Source: Candidatus Poribacteria bacterium (GTDB lineage: Bacteria > Poribacteria > WGA-4E > PCPOR2b). From it: DNA of 64,000 nt. Shown piece after piece: positions 9,302 through 18,393 of this stretch (its first letter is position 1; each line of letters starts with the position of its first letter). The translations under genes were made by a program, and so were the position numbers. The stretch lies in assembly GCA_022826645.1 (NCBI GenBank), contig JAJDUM010000037.1, forward strand, positions 1 through 64,000, written 5' to 3'. The notes beneath the pieces are model-generated. The model did no database searches, was not told the origin of the DNA, and saw only the letters and a list, made by a program, of their open reading frames with translations.

Positions 9302-9372
9302 ACATGGCGCCCCGCTGGGGCTTGGGGGCATTGGTATCTCGATGTTCTATAAACATGCCGCCCCGCTGGGAC
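9302..9372. repeat. Paired ACATGSCGCCCCGCTGGGRCT module
   Basis: Two units 51 bp apart, joined by 'GGGGGCATTGG...CTATAA'; same arrangement and spacing at 39994-40066; weaker third unit near 9440. Confidence 0.7.
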
Positions 9373-9546
9373 TATATGGGTGAACGCCACATAGATATAG
9401 CCGATCCTCTGGAGAAGAATACACCAACATATTTCGATACACATACCGCCCTGCTGGAACGATGTTGATGCATTGAAATGATGAATCCTGCACGTTACGG
9501 TTCTCCCAAGATAAGATTGAGGTTCGGAGCGATCGAAGCGCGTGGC

Positions 9547-9570
9547 GGGCGGGGAAACCCCGCCCCTACG
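9547..9570. repeat. CTAC-hairpin module GGGCGGGG-AAA-CCCCGCCC-CTACG
   Basis: Exact reverse complement of 39-62. Confidence 0.7.
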
Positions 9571-9648
9571 GGAAACCGATGGATTTTCAACGAGCAGTTA
9601 CTTGCGCGACAATAAGAGACCCGGAAAGTTAAGTGATATATTCGACCG

Positions 9649-11571
9649 TTACCACCAGCTATACACGGAGGAGGTGAGGATGAGGCTTAGGATGGGCCAG
9701 AAGCAGCCCATCACTGCTTCGCCGAGTACCAGACCTACGAAGAAGGGAATCGCGGCACGATATGCTTTGATGCCGCCGTGCCTGATTAGCAGCCACTTGG
9801 TAGTCATTGCGATTGCTACAGGGAACCAGATCATATCTGTTGTACCGGGTGCAAGGCCGATAACATAGCCTGCCGGGTGAAGTGGACACCAAACGAAGCG
9901 CGCACGCAGAAACATTATACCGAGGTTCACGAAAAAAGCAAAACCGAGGACACCCATTGACAACCAATTGGTTGGCTTGGGATTGACCAACCACCCGGAG
10001 AGATAGTTGTAGGTTCCCGCCCCGCCGGCGTGAATCTGTTCAGATCCCGCAGCAACCCCTGTCTTGTAGATTGTATATGGGTAAAGGATGAGACTGGATT
10101 CAATGCCAACGATGCTGGCAATGATTAGCGCAATAAACATGGTTCGGTTTCTGATGTTGGTTCGTTCTGCAAGCTTGAAGGACTCCAGTTGGTCGGGTAT
10201 CGGGTGGGTACGAAATCCGGCACCGCTCATCCAGTTCATCAACGAGAGTATCGTTAAATTCCCCGGTTTTAGGCGTCGTGTCCCGAACATAGCGACCATC
10301 ATGTATTGTGGATTTATGTAGCCGATGGAATGAATCGGGGGACCCAGCTCCGCCCGCATACGCGCCAATCCGACAACGATTGCGAAGTAGAGACCGATGA
10401 AAACGGCGTAGCCCCAGAGCGACATCCCACCCTTTATGCAGAAAACCATCAACACAAGGAGACAGATAAACAGCGTGGCGACAGCAGCTCGGTAAGAGAT
10501 TGGCTCGTTTGCCTCATCATTTGGATCTGGACGGATGACACGCGAGAGGACTTGCAGAAAGTGTCTTCTGCCAGTCCAAAAGGTCACGGCGAGTAAAGCG
10601 AACAGGGCACCTGTGCCTTGCTCCCCCAAGAATGGATATCCGGGAATGCTCCTGATACCCGCCATGCTGCCAAAGACAAGTTGCGCCTTCCGCAAAAGGT
10701 AGAAGAAGGTACATGAGAAAGAGAGATCCAAGGGAAGGACGAATGAGAGACCGATGAGATATGGGTGAAAATAGAAAGAGGTACTGCCCATCGCATTCCA
10801 CGGTTTCTGTGAAAAACTGAAGACGTTTCTGGTACGATCATTAATGGGCAGAGAAGGGAGGATGGGGAAGAAAAACGCGATCCCGTTCCACAGGTCAATC
10901 CCGAAAGCGAGACCAAAACCGATCCACAGGACACGATTCCTGAAGATGCTTCCGGACGCGGCTGTGATTTCGAGGGGGATTTGAATAATTGGATAGGCTA
11001 ACTTCTCGCGCTCGACCCACTGTCTTCTGATGAGCGATGTTAGACAAAGGAAGATGAGCATCAATGAGAAGATGACGATCGACCACGATAGGATGGGCGT
11101 CACCCAATGCCGCACGTAGCCGTCCGCAAAGAAATTGACGTTCCCTTCGTAGAAATCGTTGACGGTCTTCGGGTCGGAGATAATCAACCAATCTGGCAGG
11201 TGATGGAACAGCAGCGCCGCCCAATCGTTTTCAGGGGTAGCAAAACGGAAGGCGTAGGGCATCAGTCCCATCAAGCGGGGCATGGCGTCGTGTCCAGAGA
11301 AGCAACTTCCCACCGCAAGCATCGCATAGATAACGAGAAGGTCCTGTTGATTGAGCGCAGACTTTGGCGAGATTTGACGGACAATGATGTTTAGCCACGT
11401 AATCATCAGGACAGCGAACATGACATTGACCGACAGCGAAACAGTCGTCAGATGCGCCGTATGCCATATCATTTCGACATAGGCGATCCAGTAGCTGTTG
11501 GCGATGATTAGCAGCACACCGATCAGCACCGCACGCTTTTTAATTGAGGTTGTCGTGTCTGTGTCCTTCAT
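9649..11571 (-). CDS. Polytopic membrane protein, DUF6784/DUF6785-like
   Basis: 640 aa with many hydrophobic segments; 'AELGPPIHSIGYINPQYMM' and overall layout recalled from this family. Confidence 0.6.
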   Translation of the reverse strand: MKDTDTTTSIKKRAVLIGVLLIIANSYWIAYVEMIWHTAHLTTVSLSVNVMFAVLMITWLNIIVRQISPKSALNQQDLLVIYAMLAVGSCFSGHDAMPRLMGLMPYAFRFATPENDWAALLFHHLPDWLIISDPKTVNDFYEGNVNFFADGYVRHWVTPILSWSIVIFSLMLIFLCLTSLIRRQWVEREKLAYPIIQIPLEITAASGSIFRNRVLWIGFGLAFGIDLWNGIAFFFPILPSLPINDRTRNVFSFSQKPWNAMGSTSFYFHPYLIGLSFVLPLDLSFSCTFFYLLRKAQLVFGSMAGIRSIPGYPFLGEQGTGALFALLAVTFWTGRRHFLQVLSRVIRPDPNDEANEPISYRAAVATLFICLLVLMVFCIKGGMSLWGYAVFIGLYFAIVVGLARMRAELGPPIHSIGYINPQYMMVAMFGTRRLKPGNLTILSLMNWMSGAGFRTHPIPDQLESFKLAERTNIRNRTMFIALIIASIVGIESSLILYPYTIYKTGVAAGSEQIHAGGAGTYNYLSGWLVNPKPTNWLSMGVLGFAFFVNLGIMFLRARFVWCPLHPAGYVIGLAPGTTDMIWFPVAIAMTTKWLLIRHGGIKAYRAAIPFFVGLVLGEAVMGCFWPILSLILTSSVYSWW

Positions 11572-11613
11572 GGCAGGAAATAGGCGAGGATCCTATAGAA
11601 AGTCAAAAAGAAG

Positions 11614-11642
11614 AAAGCCCCACACCAACAGGCGGGGGCTTT
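11614..11642 (-). terminator. Intrinsic terminator downstream of 11692..12453
   Basis: Stem AAAGCCCC/GGGGCTTT followed on the minus strand by CTTCTTTTT. Confidence 0.8.
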
Positions 11643-11691
11643 AAAAAATGTGTTGCGAATATAAACGAGTGACTGTAAGAGAGTCGGTGTA

Positions 11692-12453
11692 TTAACGCTT
11701 CTTCAGCATACCCCAGGTGGTAGTCAGCTTATTACCCGGTTCAACGGATCGTCCTTTGAGACCGGTAACAAAAACATTGTCAAAGGCAGCGGTGGTGCCC
11801 TCTGTACCTACGCCGACACGCCCTCCTTTACTGCCGTTTATATCCTTTCCCTCAAAGATTAACTCATCGTCAAGGAACATTTGGATGAAGAGACCTTGAT
11901 TCAAAATTTTGATATGCAGGTCATCTCTTCCCAGCTTGTGTTTTGACTCAGGCCCTTTTTTGATGTCGGTAATGCCTCTGACATCTCGAATAACAAACGA
12001 TTCACTGTTCTTCCAACCGATCTCCCACCAAAACTTGATACGGGCTTTTTCATCGGCAAGCCGTCCTTTAACGGGAGCAGGGAGCGTAAAGGACCGGGCG
12101 TCGTCTCTGCCGGGACCGGGCTGCAGATCATCTTTGATCCGCCAAAAGATGCGAACCCCATTACTGCCCCTTAATTTTCTTGCGGTCAACTCAAAGATAT
12201 ATTCGTTCCAGGTATCATCCCAGAAATCATCCGAAACTACAGCGATAGTGCGCCCATCAGCTTGGCCCTGTTGAAGCGCGCCTCCCTGTACTTCCCATGC
12301 ACCTTGCAGCAATGACCATTTTTCCGCGGTACGGTTCGGCTTTGAAAAATTATCCTCAAACAGAACCTGCGCTGTAGCAGGCGAAGCAAGTACGATGAGC
12401 GCAACCAAGCACGCCCCTACAAAATTACATGGAATTGATAATACTTTCTTCAT
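11692..12453 (-). CDS. Secreted LamG/DUF1080-like protein with TWG tail (paralog 1)
   Basis: Signal peptide, 'VLFEDNFSKPNRTAEKWSLLQGAWEVQGGALQQG', C-terminus 'SVEPGNKLTTTWGMLKKR'. Confidence 0.65.
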   Translation of the reverse strand: MKKVLSIPCNFVGACLVALIVLASPATAQVLFEDNFSKPNRTAEKWSLLQGAWEVQGGALQQGQADGRTIAVVSDDFWDDTWNEYIFELTARKLRGSNGVRIFWRIKDDLQPGPGRDDARSFTLPAPVKGRLADEKARIKFWWEIGWKNSESFVIRDVRGITDIKKGPESKHKLGRDDLHIKILNQGLFIQMFLDDELIFEGKDINGSKGGRVGVGTEGTTAAFDNVFVTGLKGRSVEPGNKLTTTWGMLKKR

Positions 12454-12526
12454 ATCCCTCCCTTCTAGAGATAAACGATTGAATGCAATTATGGTAAAGT
12501 TTAGAATTAATTGGGCCCTCTGTCCC

Positions 12527-12550
12527 GGCGCAGTTAGAAACAGCGCCTAC
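12527..12550. repeat. CTAC-hairpin module GGCGCAGTT-AGA-AACAGCGCC-TAC
   Basis: Near-perfect inverted repeat followed by TACC. Confidence 0.5.
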
Positions 12551-12604
12551 CAAACATGGGTAGCAAAAGTGTCTACATATTTTGATAATTCACTATAAAT
12601 AGAT

Positions 12605-13414
12605 TTATCTACCAGTTTTCAGCGAACCCCAGGTGGTTGTTATTTTACCGCCGGGTTGGACACCTTGTCCCTTGAGATCGGTGACAACAAAATCAGAAAA
12701 TTCAACAGCTGTCGCATGGGTACCGAGAGCAATCCTGCCCCCCTTATTGGCACCATTGATTTCCTTGCCTTCCCAGACCAGTTCCTCATCAAAAAACATC
12801 TTAACAAGTATAGCATCATTTTCAATTCTGATGCGATGCTCTTTGTTTTTCGTGAGTTTGTGTTTTGAATCTGTGCCCTTTCTATCTCTGGCAAGTCCAT
12901 TAATGTCTCTCACCAGAACCGACGTTTTTGCCTCACGACCAAGATCCCACCAGAGTTTAATGCGACCTTTGCCTATGTCTTCGAGACGTCCTTTTGCACC
13001 GGCGTCGCCTAAACAGAATGAACTGTTAAAACCGCCGCCACACTCCCTGCCGATCTGCACTTTCATATCATCTCGGATACGCCAGAAGATCAAGGCACCA
13101 TTGTCGCCTCTGAGTTTCTTTACAGTTACCTCGAAAATATACTGCGTCAGTGCGGTCTCCTTGGCATCATATTCTTCTGGCCAAGCGGCATCTGACAGGT
13201 ATGCCATTGTGCGGTCTGCCACCGCTCCTTGCGTCATTTTACCGCCCTGAACCTTCCAATCCCCTACAGCGAACACCCAGTTGTTTTTCGATCTCTCTGC
13301 GTTTTTGAAGTTATCCTCAAAAAGGATTTTCGCCATAGCGGTAGAGGATAAAAAGAGGCTCATCATAGCGCTGGCGAATATGAGGGTGAATAGTAATGAT
13401 AGATTTCTTTTCAT
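12605..13414 (-). CDS. Secreted LamG/DUF1080-like protein with TWG tail (paralog 2)
   Basis: ORF 12605..13444, start MKRNLS at 13414 after GGAGGGAGC. Signal peptide, 'ILFEDNFKNAERSKNNWVFAVGDWKVQGGKMTQG', C-terminus 'GVQPGGKITTTWGSLKTGR'. Confidence 0.7.
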   Translation of the reverse strand: MKRNLSLLFTLIFASAMMSLFLSSTAMAKILFEDNFKNAERSKNNWVFAVGDWKVQGGKMTQGAVADRTMAYLSDAAWPEEYDAKETALTQYIFEVTVKKLRGDNGALIFWRIRDDMKVQIGRECGGGFNSSFCLGDAGAKGRLEDIGKGRIKLWWDLGREAKTSVLVRDINGLARDRKGTDSKHKLTKNKEHRIRIENDAILVKMFFDEELVWEGKEINGANKGGRIALGTHATAVEFSDFVVTDLKGQGVQPGGKITTTWGSLKTGR

Positions 13415-13654
13415 TTTAGCTCCCTCCTTATCTCTATAAAACAACTTGTTTTGAACTTTAGGATATCATAAGTACAGTGTTAAATTACTCAGGTTTGCAC
13501 CAATCATAAGGAACACCGGGGTTTTGTCGCTCTATTTCTCCGATGCTTAAACTTTTGTCTTGGGGTAAGAATCCATGAGATCTCGGCGTAGGCATCACGA
13601 TTAGAGTCAGCGCTGTGATCATATCATGTTTGTGTCAAACAAGAGATAAAAATA

Positions 13655-13690
13655 AAGCGTGATGTGCTGATTTAACCACACATCACGCTT
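13655..13690 (-). terminator. Intrinsic terminator downstream of 13710..14669
   Basis: Perfect 12-bp stem AAGCGTGATGTG/CACATCACGCTT, then TTATTTTTAT on the minus strand. Confidence 0.85.
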
Positions 13691-13709
13691 CATGATTTGG
13701 ACTATATAA

Positions 13710-14669
13710 TTACAGTCCTTGTTTTGCATTCAGTTTGATATTGCCCCAGGTTTGCGGGAGCTTGTCCTTCGGGCTGACAGCGCGCACACCGATGAACTGG
13801 AGATCACCGTAGATACAGACATTGTTGTCATTCTCAAAGGAAGATGCCCAAGAGATGGAACCTTCACGACTCTCGCCTGCGGCTTCATGGTCATTCATCG
13901 TGGAGTCAAATCCGACGACGACTCCATCTTCGAATTCCGCGGGCTTGATGGTCGATATGGTCATTCCCTCTTTATAGTCAAGGTGAACTTCCATGATCAT
14001 GCCATCACCGGTCTGGGTAGCCGCTGAATTTGCCGTACAATCTTCATCGAAGACGTGGACATCACCGAGAACAGCGTTCTGCCCATGGTTCCACCAGCAG
14101 GCAGGTTCGGAGGTGCCGGCGCCTGTCCACGGTTTAATCCGCCACCAGTGATCGCCGGGCTGCGGTTTACAGCAGTCAACTCCTGAGAGTTCCCGGTCAT
14201 CATTTCCCCTGGGTGTCCGGCAGGCGTTGTGCTCGAAGTCGAACTCAAGCCATAGCTCAGAAGTGTTCGGTGCGGTGGGTCCGCCTTTGTTCTTTGCCTC
14301 GCCGCTATTGATATCAGTGGGCAAATTCGCGTCCTTGATTACGCCAACGTAGTAAAGACGCTCCTCGTCAAAGAGAAATCCAAAGTCGTTACTCAGATCA
14401 TCAGCATCATCAATGGTGCCTCGACTCACTCGGTTTGGTGAGGTTTCCTCAAATAGGAACCAATCGGGAACGCGTTCGACATCCATGTGCATGTCGGCAG
14501 CCTGATACTCAGCCCAGTGTTCCTGAAACTCGTCATCAACCTTGCCATCAAGTTCAGGTGGCTTTTGTGCGAAGAAGGCTTTCGCTTTACCGCCCGAATG
14601 AGCAAAAACAAATGTTGCAGAAAATAGCATTATTAACGCCATCGTAAATAGAATAGCGTACCTAAACAT
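13710..14669 (-). CDS. Secreted CBM9-like sugar-binding-domain protein with TWG tail
   Basis: Signal peptide; 'ELDGKVDDEFQEHWAEY...FLFDEERLYYVGVIKDANL...ELWLEFDF' resembles CBM9-like domains; C-terminus 'AVSPKDKLPQTWGNIKLNAKQGL'. Confidence 0.6.
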   Translation of the reverse strand: MFRYAILFTMALIMLFSATFVFAHSGGKAKAFFAQKPPELDGKVDDEFQEHWAEYQAADMHMDVERVPDWFLFEETSPNRVSRGTIDDADDLSNDFGFLFDEERLYYVGVIKDANLPTDINSGEAKNKGGPTAPNTSELWLEFDFEHNACRTPRGNDDRELSGVDCCKPQPGDHWWRIKPWTGAGTSEPACWWNHGQNAVLGDVHVFDEDCTANSAATQTGDGMIMEVHLDYKEGMTISTIKPAEFEDGVVVGFDSTMNDHEAAGESREGSISWASSFENDNNVCIYGDLQFIGVRAVSPKDKLPQTWGNIKLNAKQGL

Positions 14670-14899
14670 GGTGTTATCTCCTCTTAATTTTTAATTAGAG
14701 TTAATTGATAAAGCGATGGTTAAAAACCATCTAAAATTGCGCAATTCATTGCGCCGTTAAACAACTCGGTTTTAATTTTTCAGACGCGAGACAACGGAAC
14801 TGATGCTGTACCCCGTCTGTTGACGCGCCACTGAACAGCTATTCATAGCGCGCTCACACTTTTTTTGAAAGCGATCAATCCCCCTCATACTGGCATGGG

Positions 14900-15709
14900 C
14901 TACTGTCCCGCTTTCAGTTCCCCCCAAACCGTTGCCAATTTACCTTTTGCTTCAACGGAGAAGGGATTCCCTTCAGGTGTTGTAACAAACACATCATCTA
15001 CCGTTATCTTGCCATTAACGGTGCCAAAACCGATACGACCTTCGCCCCCGATGTTGAGATCCTTTTTTCCTAAGGCTTCAAGGTCAACAATAGCTTCACC
15101 AAAATTTCCTGCAGCCACTGCTCCTGGTTGATCGCTTAGGTACAGCGCATAATACTTTGCCGAGTTTTCGACTTTGACATAATAGTCTTCGCCGGCACCG
15201 ATCTTTGTTTTGGTTTCGGTAATTTCGAATGCCTTGATAATAGTTCGCACATCACGTTGGACGACTGCACCACCCTGGTTGAACCACCAATAGATCACGT
15301 GACGACGACCACTCTCTTGCATCTGTTTGGGCAGACTACCGGCTGGAGAAAAGTTACCGCCCTGTGAACCATCACTATGAAACCGCCAGAAGATGGCTGG
15401 TTCAGAACCGGCCGAAATGCGGATTTTTGCGTAAAGCCAATAATCAACCCATTCTGGATCCCAGTGATCATCAGCCACTATGATTAGGCTTTTGTCACCC
15501 GATGTATTTCTTAATTCTCCGCCTTGAATGGTCCACTTACCGAGAGCGACATGCCACTTTCCTGAACCGTCTAATTTTCCGCCCCTGAAATTATCCTCAA
15601 ATAGGATCTCTATGGCTTGAACGAAACTCGGCGCGATGAGCGAGAAACCTGCCAGAACTGCAATTGTCACCAACAGAGATAATTTGGGCAAACTGTTAGT
15701 TTTGTTCAC
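14900..15709 (-). CDS. Secreted LamG/DUF1080-like protein with TWG tail (paralog 3)
   Basis: Signal peptide, 'ILFEDNFRGGKLDGSGKWHVALGKWTIQGGELRN', C-terminus 'SVEAKGKLATVWGELKAGQ'. Confidence 0.65.
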   Translation of the reverse strand: MNKTNSLPKLSLLVTIAVLAGFSLIAPSFVQAIEILFEDNFRGGKLDGSGKWHVALGKWTIQGGELRNTSGDKSLIIVADDHWDPEWVDYWLYAKIRISAGSEPAIFWRFHSDGSQGGNFSPAGSLPKQMQESGRRHVIYWWFNQGGAVVQRDVRTIIKAFEITETKTKIGAGEDYYVKVENSAKYYALYLSDQPGAVAAGNFGEAIVDLEALGKKDLNIGGEGRIGFGTVNGKITVDDVFVTTPEGNPFSVEAKGKLATVWGELKAGQ

Positions 15710-15879
15710 GGCTAATCCTCCTTTCCAGTTTCGATTGTGATAAAAACGTCAATTACAATGCGAGTGATGTAACATTCTATTAACAGAGATGCAATATTTT
15801 ATTACACATCCCATTGTCTGTCAACAAAAAAAATCTTACGTCGTAAAAAATGAAGATAAGAGAAGCTATGGGCTATTTC

Positions 15880-16890
15880 TCAGTCTTTTTTCCTAAATTC
15901 TTCGACCGCTTTTATCGCCTCTGGCGTATCGACTTCCAATAACGCCTCAAGTGCATGGTAACGGACGCCCTTGTGCTTGTCTTCCAACGCCTTCACCAAT
16001 ATAGGCACGACACCTTGAGCGGAATTTGCCACGCCGCCCAGCGCCGTAGCGGCTTCTTCGCGAATATGCCATTCTTTCGTTTGCAATGCGTCTATTAACA
16101 TCGAGATTGCCTCTTCAACCGGCTCACCGACTTTCCCCAACGCAATGGCAGCGGAGAGGGCAATTTTCTCATCTCCATCCTTCAGAAGTTGCGTTAATGC
16201 CGGCACAGCTGCTTGCGCTGACTTACCAATCTGCCCCAATGCGCCGATAGCGTAGCGGCGCACCCCTTTATCTTCGTCTTGCAACGCCGTTATCAATGCT
16301 GGCACAGCTGATTGTGCCGGTTTACCAATCCCTCCAAGTGCTTCGGCGGTCCGACGACGTACACCCTTATCCTCATCTTGTAGTGCGACTATCAACGCTG
16401 GCACAGCTTCGTGGGCAGATTCGCCAAGTTTACCTAGCGCTGTCGCAACTTTGGAACGAGCCCGTGGATCCTTATCCTTTAGCGCTGCTATCAACGCGGG
16501 AACGACATCTTGCGTATGATTTCGGCCAAGCTTCCCCAATATTTCGGCAACCTTGGCACGAACTGTAACATCTTCATCCTGTAATGCTGCTATCAACGCG
16601 GGAATGGCACCTGCAGCCGGTTTACCCATTGTGCCCAATGCCATTGCGGTGTACCGACGCACATGCTTATCTTCGTCCTTTAGTGCTTTTACCAGTAGCG
16701 GCAGCACCTCTTCCGCATGCCCCTTACTCGTCCGGACCAATTCCTCGGCAGCAGCACGGCGGACGATGGGGTTCTCGTCACTGAGTTGTATTTCATAAAT
16801 CTCCGCGCTGTGCCCGTTTGAATCATACGGTATCACCATCAGAACGGAAAAGAGCAGAAAGACAGGAAATAACAGTATCCTCGATTTCAT
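15880..16890 (-). CDS. Secreted HEAT-repeat protein
   Basis: Signal peptide followed by tandem 'AVPALIxALQDEDKGVRRxxxxALGxIGKxAQ' repeats. Confidence 0.9.
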   Translation of the reverse strand: MKSRILLFPVFLLFSVLMVIPYDSNGHSAEIYEIQLSDENPIVRRAAAEELVRTSKGHAEEVLPLLVKALKDEDKHVRRYTAMALGTMGKPAAGAIPALIAALQDEDVTVRAKVAEILGKLGRNHTQDVVPALIAALKDKDPRARSKVATALGKLGESAHEAVPALIVALQDEDKGVRRRTAEALGGIGKPAQSAVPALITALQDEDKGVRRYAIGALGQIGKSAQAAVPALTQLLKDGDEKIALSAAIALGKVGEPVEEAISMLIDALQTKEWHIREEAATALGGVANSAQGVVPILVKALEDKHKGVRYHALEALLEVDTPEAIKAVEEFRKKD

Positions 16891-17111
16891 TTTTCTGTTT
16901 TTTTTCTCCTAAATATATTTTATCGTGAACTTCTATGCAAAGATGTTATATACCTAACATGTTCCAGATATAAACAGCCGGGCTATAGCACAATGTGCTA
17001 AGTATCTCGTGCGGTGGTAGCGAGCAGCGTTCGCTCAATTTAGCTCCTATTCATCCGGTTTACAACGTTCCATATAAATGGTAACGGCAGTTATCGCACC
17101 TAATACATGCC

Positions 17112-18173
17112 TCACGCTTCCCAACATACTGGAACACCGAGTTCACTCGCCAAATCCGCCAGTCCGCCCAAATGATCTTGATGTAGCGGGAGTCCGTTTT
17201 GGCTCCATTGTGCGTGTTTCATCGCCTCCAACTCGCCAGGGAAGTAGACCTGATCGAACCCATCGGCAGGGGGACTCGACCGAAGTTTATGGATCTCCCG
17301 ATCAATCTCCTCGGTGAACTCATCAAGCGGCACAAAGCTATCGATGTTGATTGCGTAGTAGAACAGCCCTGACCCCTGTTTGTCGAGCGGAACGTCGTCC
17401 GCATGGTTGATGGTTGCAATCATACCTGAGAGGGGACCCGCCAAGGCGTCCACCGCCAGTGCGAGGGCGTACCCCTTCGCGCCGCCCATCGGCAAGAGGA
17501 CGTGCGCTTCGTTGGGATCGTCGGTTTCGTTGCCATCCTTGTCCAATACCCAACCTGAAGTCAACCTGTCTCCGTATAACCGCCGCGTACCAACCCTGCC
17601 CCATGCTGAAACACCGCACGCCATATCGAGGAGAATTGGAGGTTCTGTTTTCGCGGGAATGGCATAAGAGAACGGATTGTTCCCAACAACGCGCGTCTTC
17701 CCGCCAAAGGGTGCCACGCCTGGACCGCTGGTCGATGTGCTGAATCCAATCATGCCGTGTTTGAGGGCAAGCATCGCGGTAGCGCTCGCGGCACCGAAGT
17801 GATTAGTTGCATACGCCCCCACTGCAGCAATACCGGCGACCTTCGCCTTTTCAATCGCCAACTCCATTGAAAACTTACCCGCTACATGTCCTAAACAACG
17901 ATCACCGTTGACACGCGCAAATGCGGGTCCTTCGCGGACAATCGTGAGATTCGGAGTGGGATTGATTCTACCACCCAGAATGCCCCGGACGTAGCCAGCG
18001 AGCGCACGCGTTCCGTGGGAATGAATGCCGTGCAGATCCGTCTCCACTTGGAGATGCGCGACCGCATCGGCATCCGCTTCCGGCACACCTGCTTTTTGGT
18101 ACAATTGACTGGCAAATCCTTTTAATTCATCAGCATTAACAACAATATCTTGATCAGTAGGTTCAAATTTCAT
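17112..18173 (-). CDS. Ldh family oxidoreductase (malate/L-lactate dehydrogenase type 2)
   Basis: ORF 17112..18188; 'HLQVETDLHGIHSHGTRALAGYVRGILGGRINP', 'TNHFGAASATAMLALKHGMIGFSTSTSGP'. Confidence 0.88.
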   Translation of the reverse strand: MKFEPTDQDIVVNADELKGFASQLYQKAGVPEADADAVAHLQVETDLHGIHSHGTRALAGYVRGILGGRINPTPNLTIVREGPAFARVNGDRCLGHVAGKFSMELAIEKAKVAGIAAVGAYATNHFGAASATAMLALKHGMIGFSTSTSGPGVAPFGGKTRVVGNNPFSYAIPAKTEPPILLDMACGVSAWGRVGTRRLYGDRLTSGWVLDKDGNETDDPNEAHVLLPMGGAKGYALALAVDALAGPLSGMIATINHADDVPLDKQGSGLFYYAINIDSFVPLDEFTEEIDREIHKLRSSPPADGFDQVYFPGELEAMKHAQWSQNGLPLHQDHLGGLADLASELGVPVCWEA

Positions 18174-18274
18174 TTTGACGCCTCGCAAGATTGTGTGACA
18201 TGTGGTGCATAATAACCAATCGCGCTAGTGCTCTGTCAAATAAATTATGATAAGCACCTTCATTGCGATGTCCA

Positions 18275-18297
18275 GTGCGGTTACAAACCGCACCTAC
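18275..18297. repeat. CTAC-hairpin module GTGCGGTT-ACA-AACCGCAC-CTACC
   Basis: Perfect 8-bp stem followed by CTACC. Confidence 0.65.
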
Positions 18298-18331
18298 CGG
18301 TCCTGGGGAACATAAAGAATTACTGTTGATA

Positions 18332-18360
18332 ACGTGAAACGTGATGCGTGAAACGTAAAA
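18332..18360. repeat. ACGTGAAACGTGATGCGTGAAACGTAAAA dispersed repeat, copy 3
   Basis: Matches 2304 and 3357 copies. Confidence 0.8.
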
Positions 18361-18393
18361 ATCATTGGTTCAGCAGTTCATTTTCTTCCTACC

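Noticed and set aside
12633-13250. 205-aa plus-strand ORF opposite TWG paralog 2
   Set aside because: Antisense shadow; Ser/Pro/Leu-rich translation without features.
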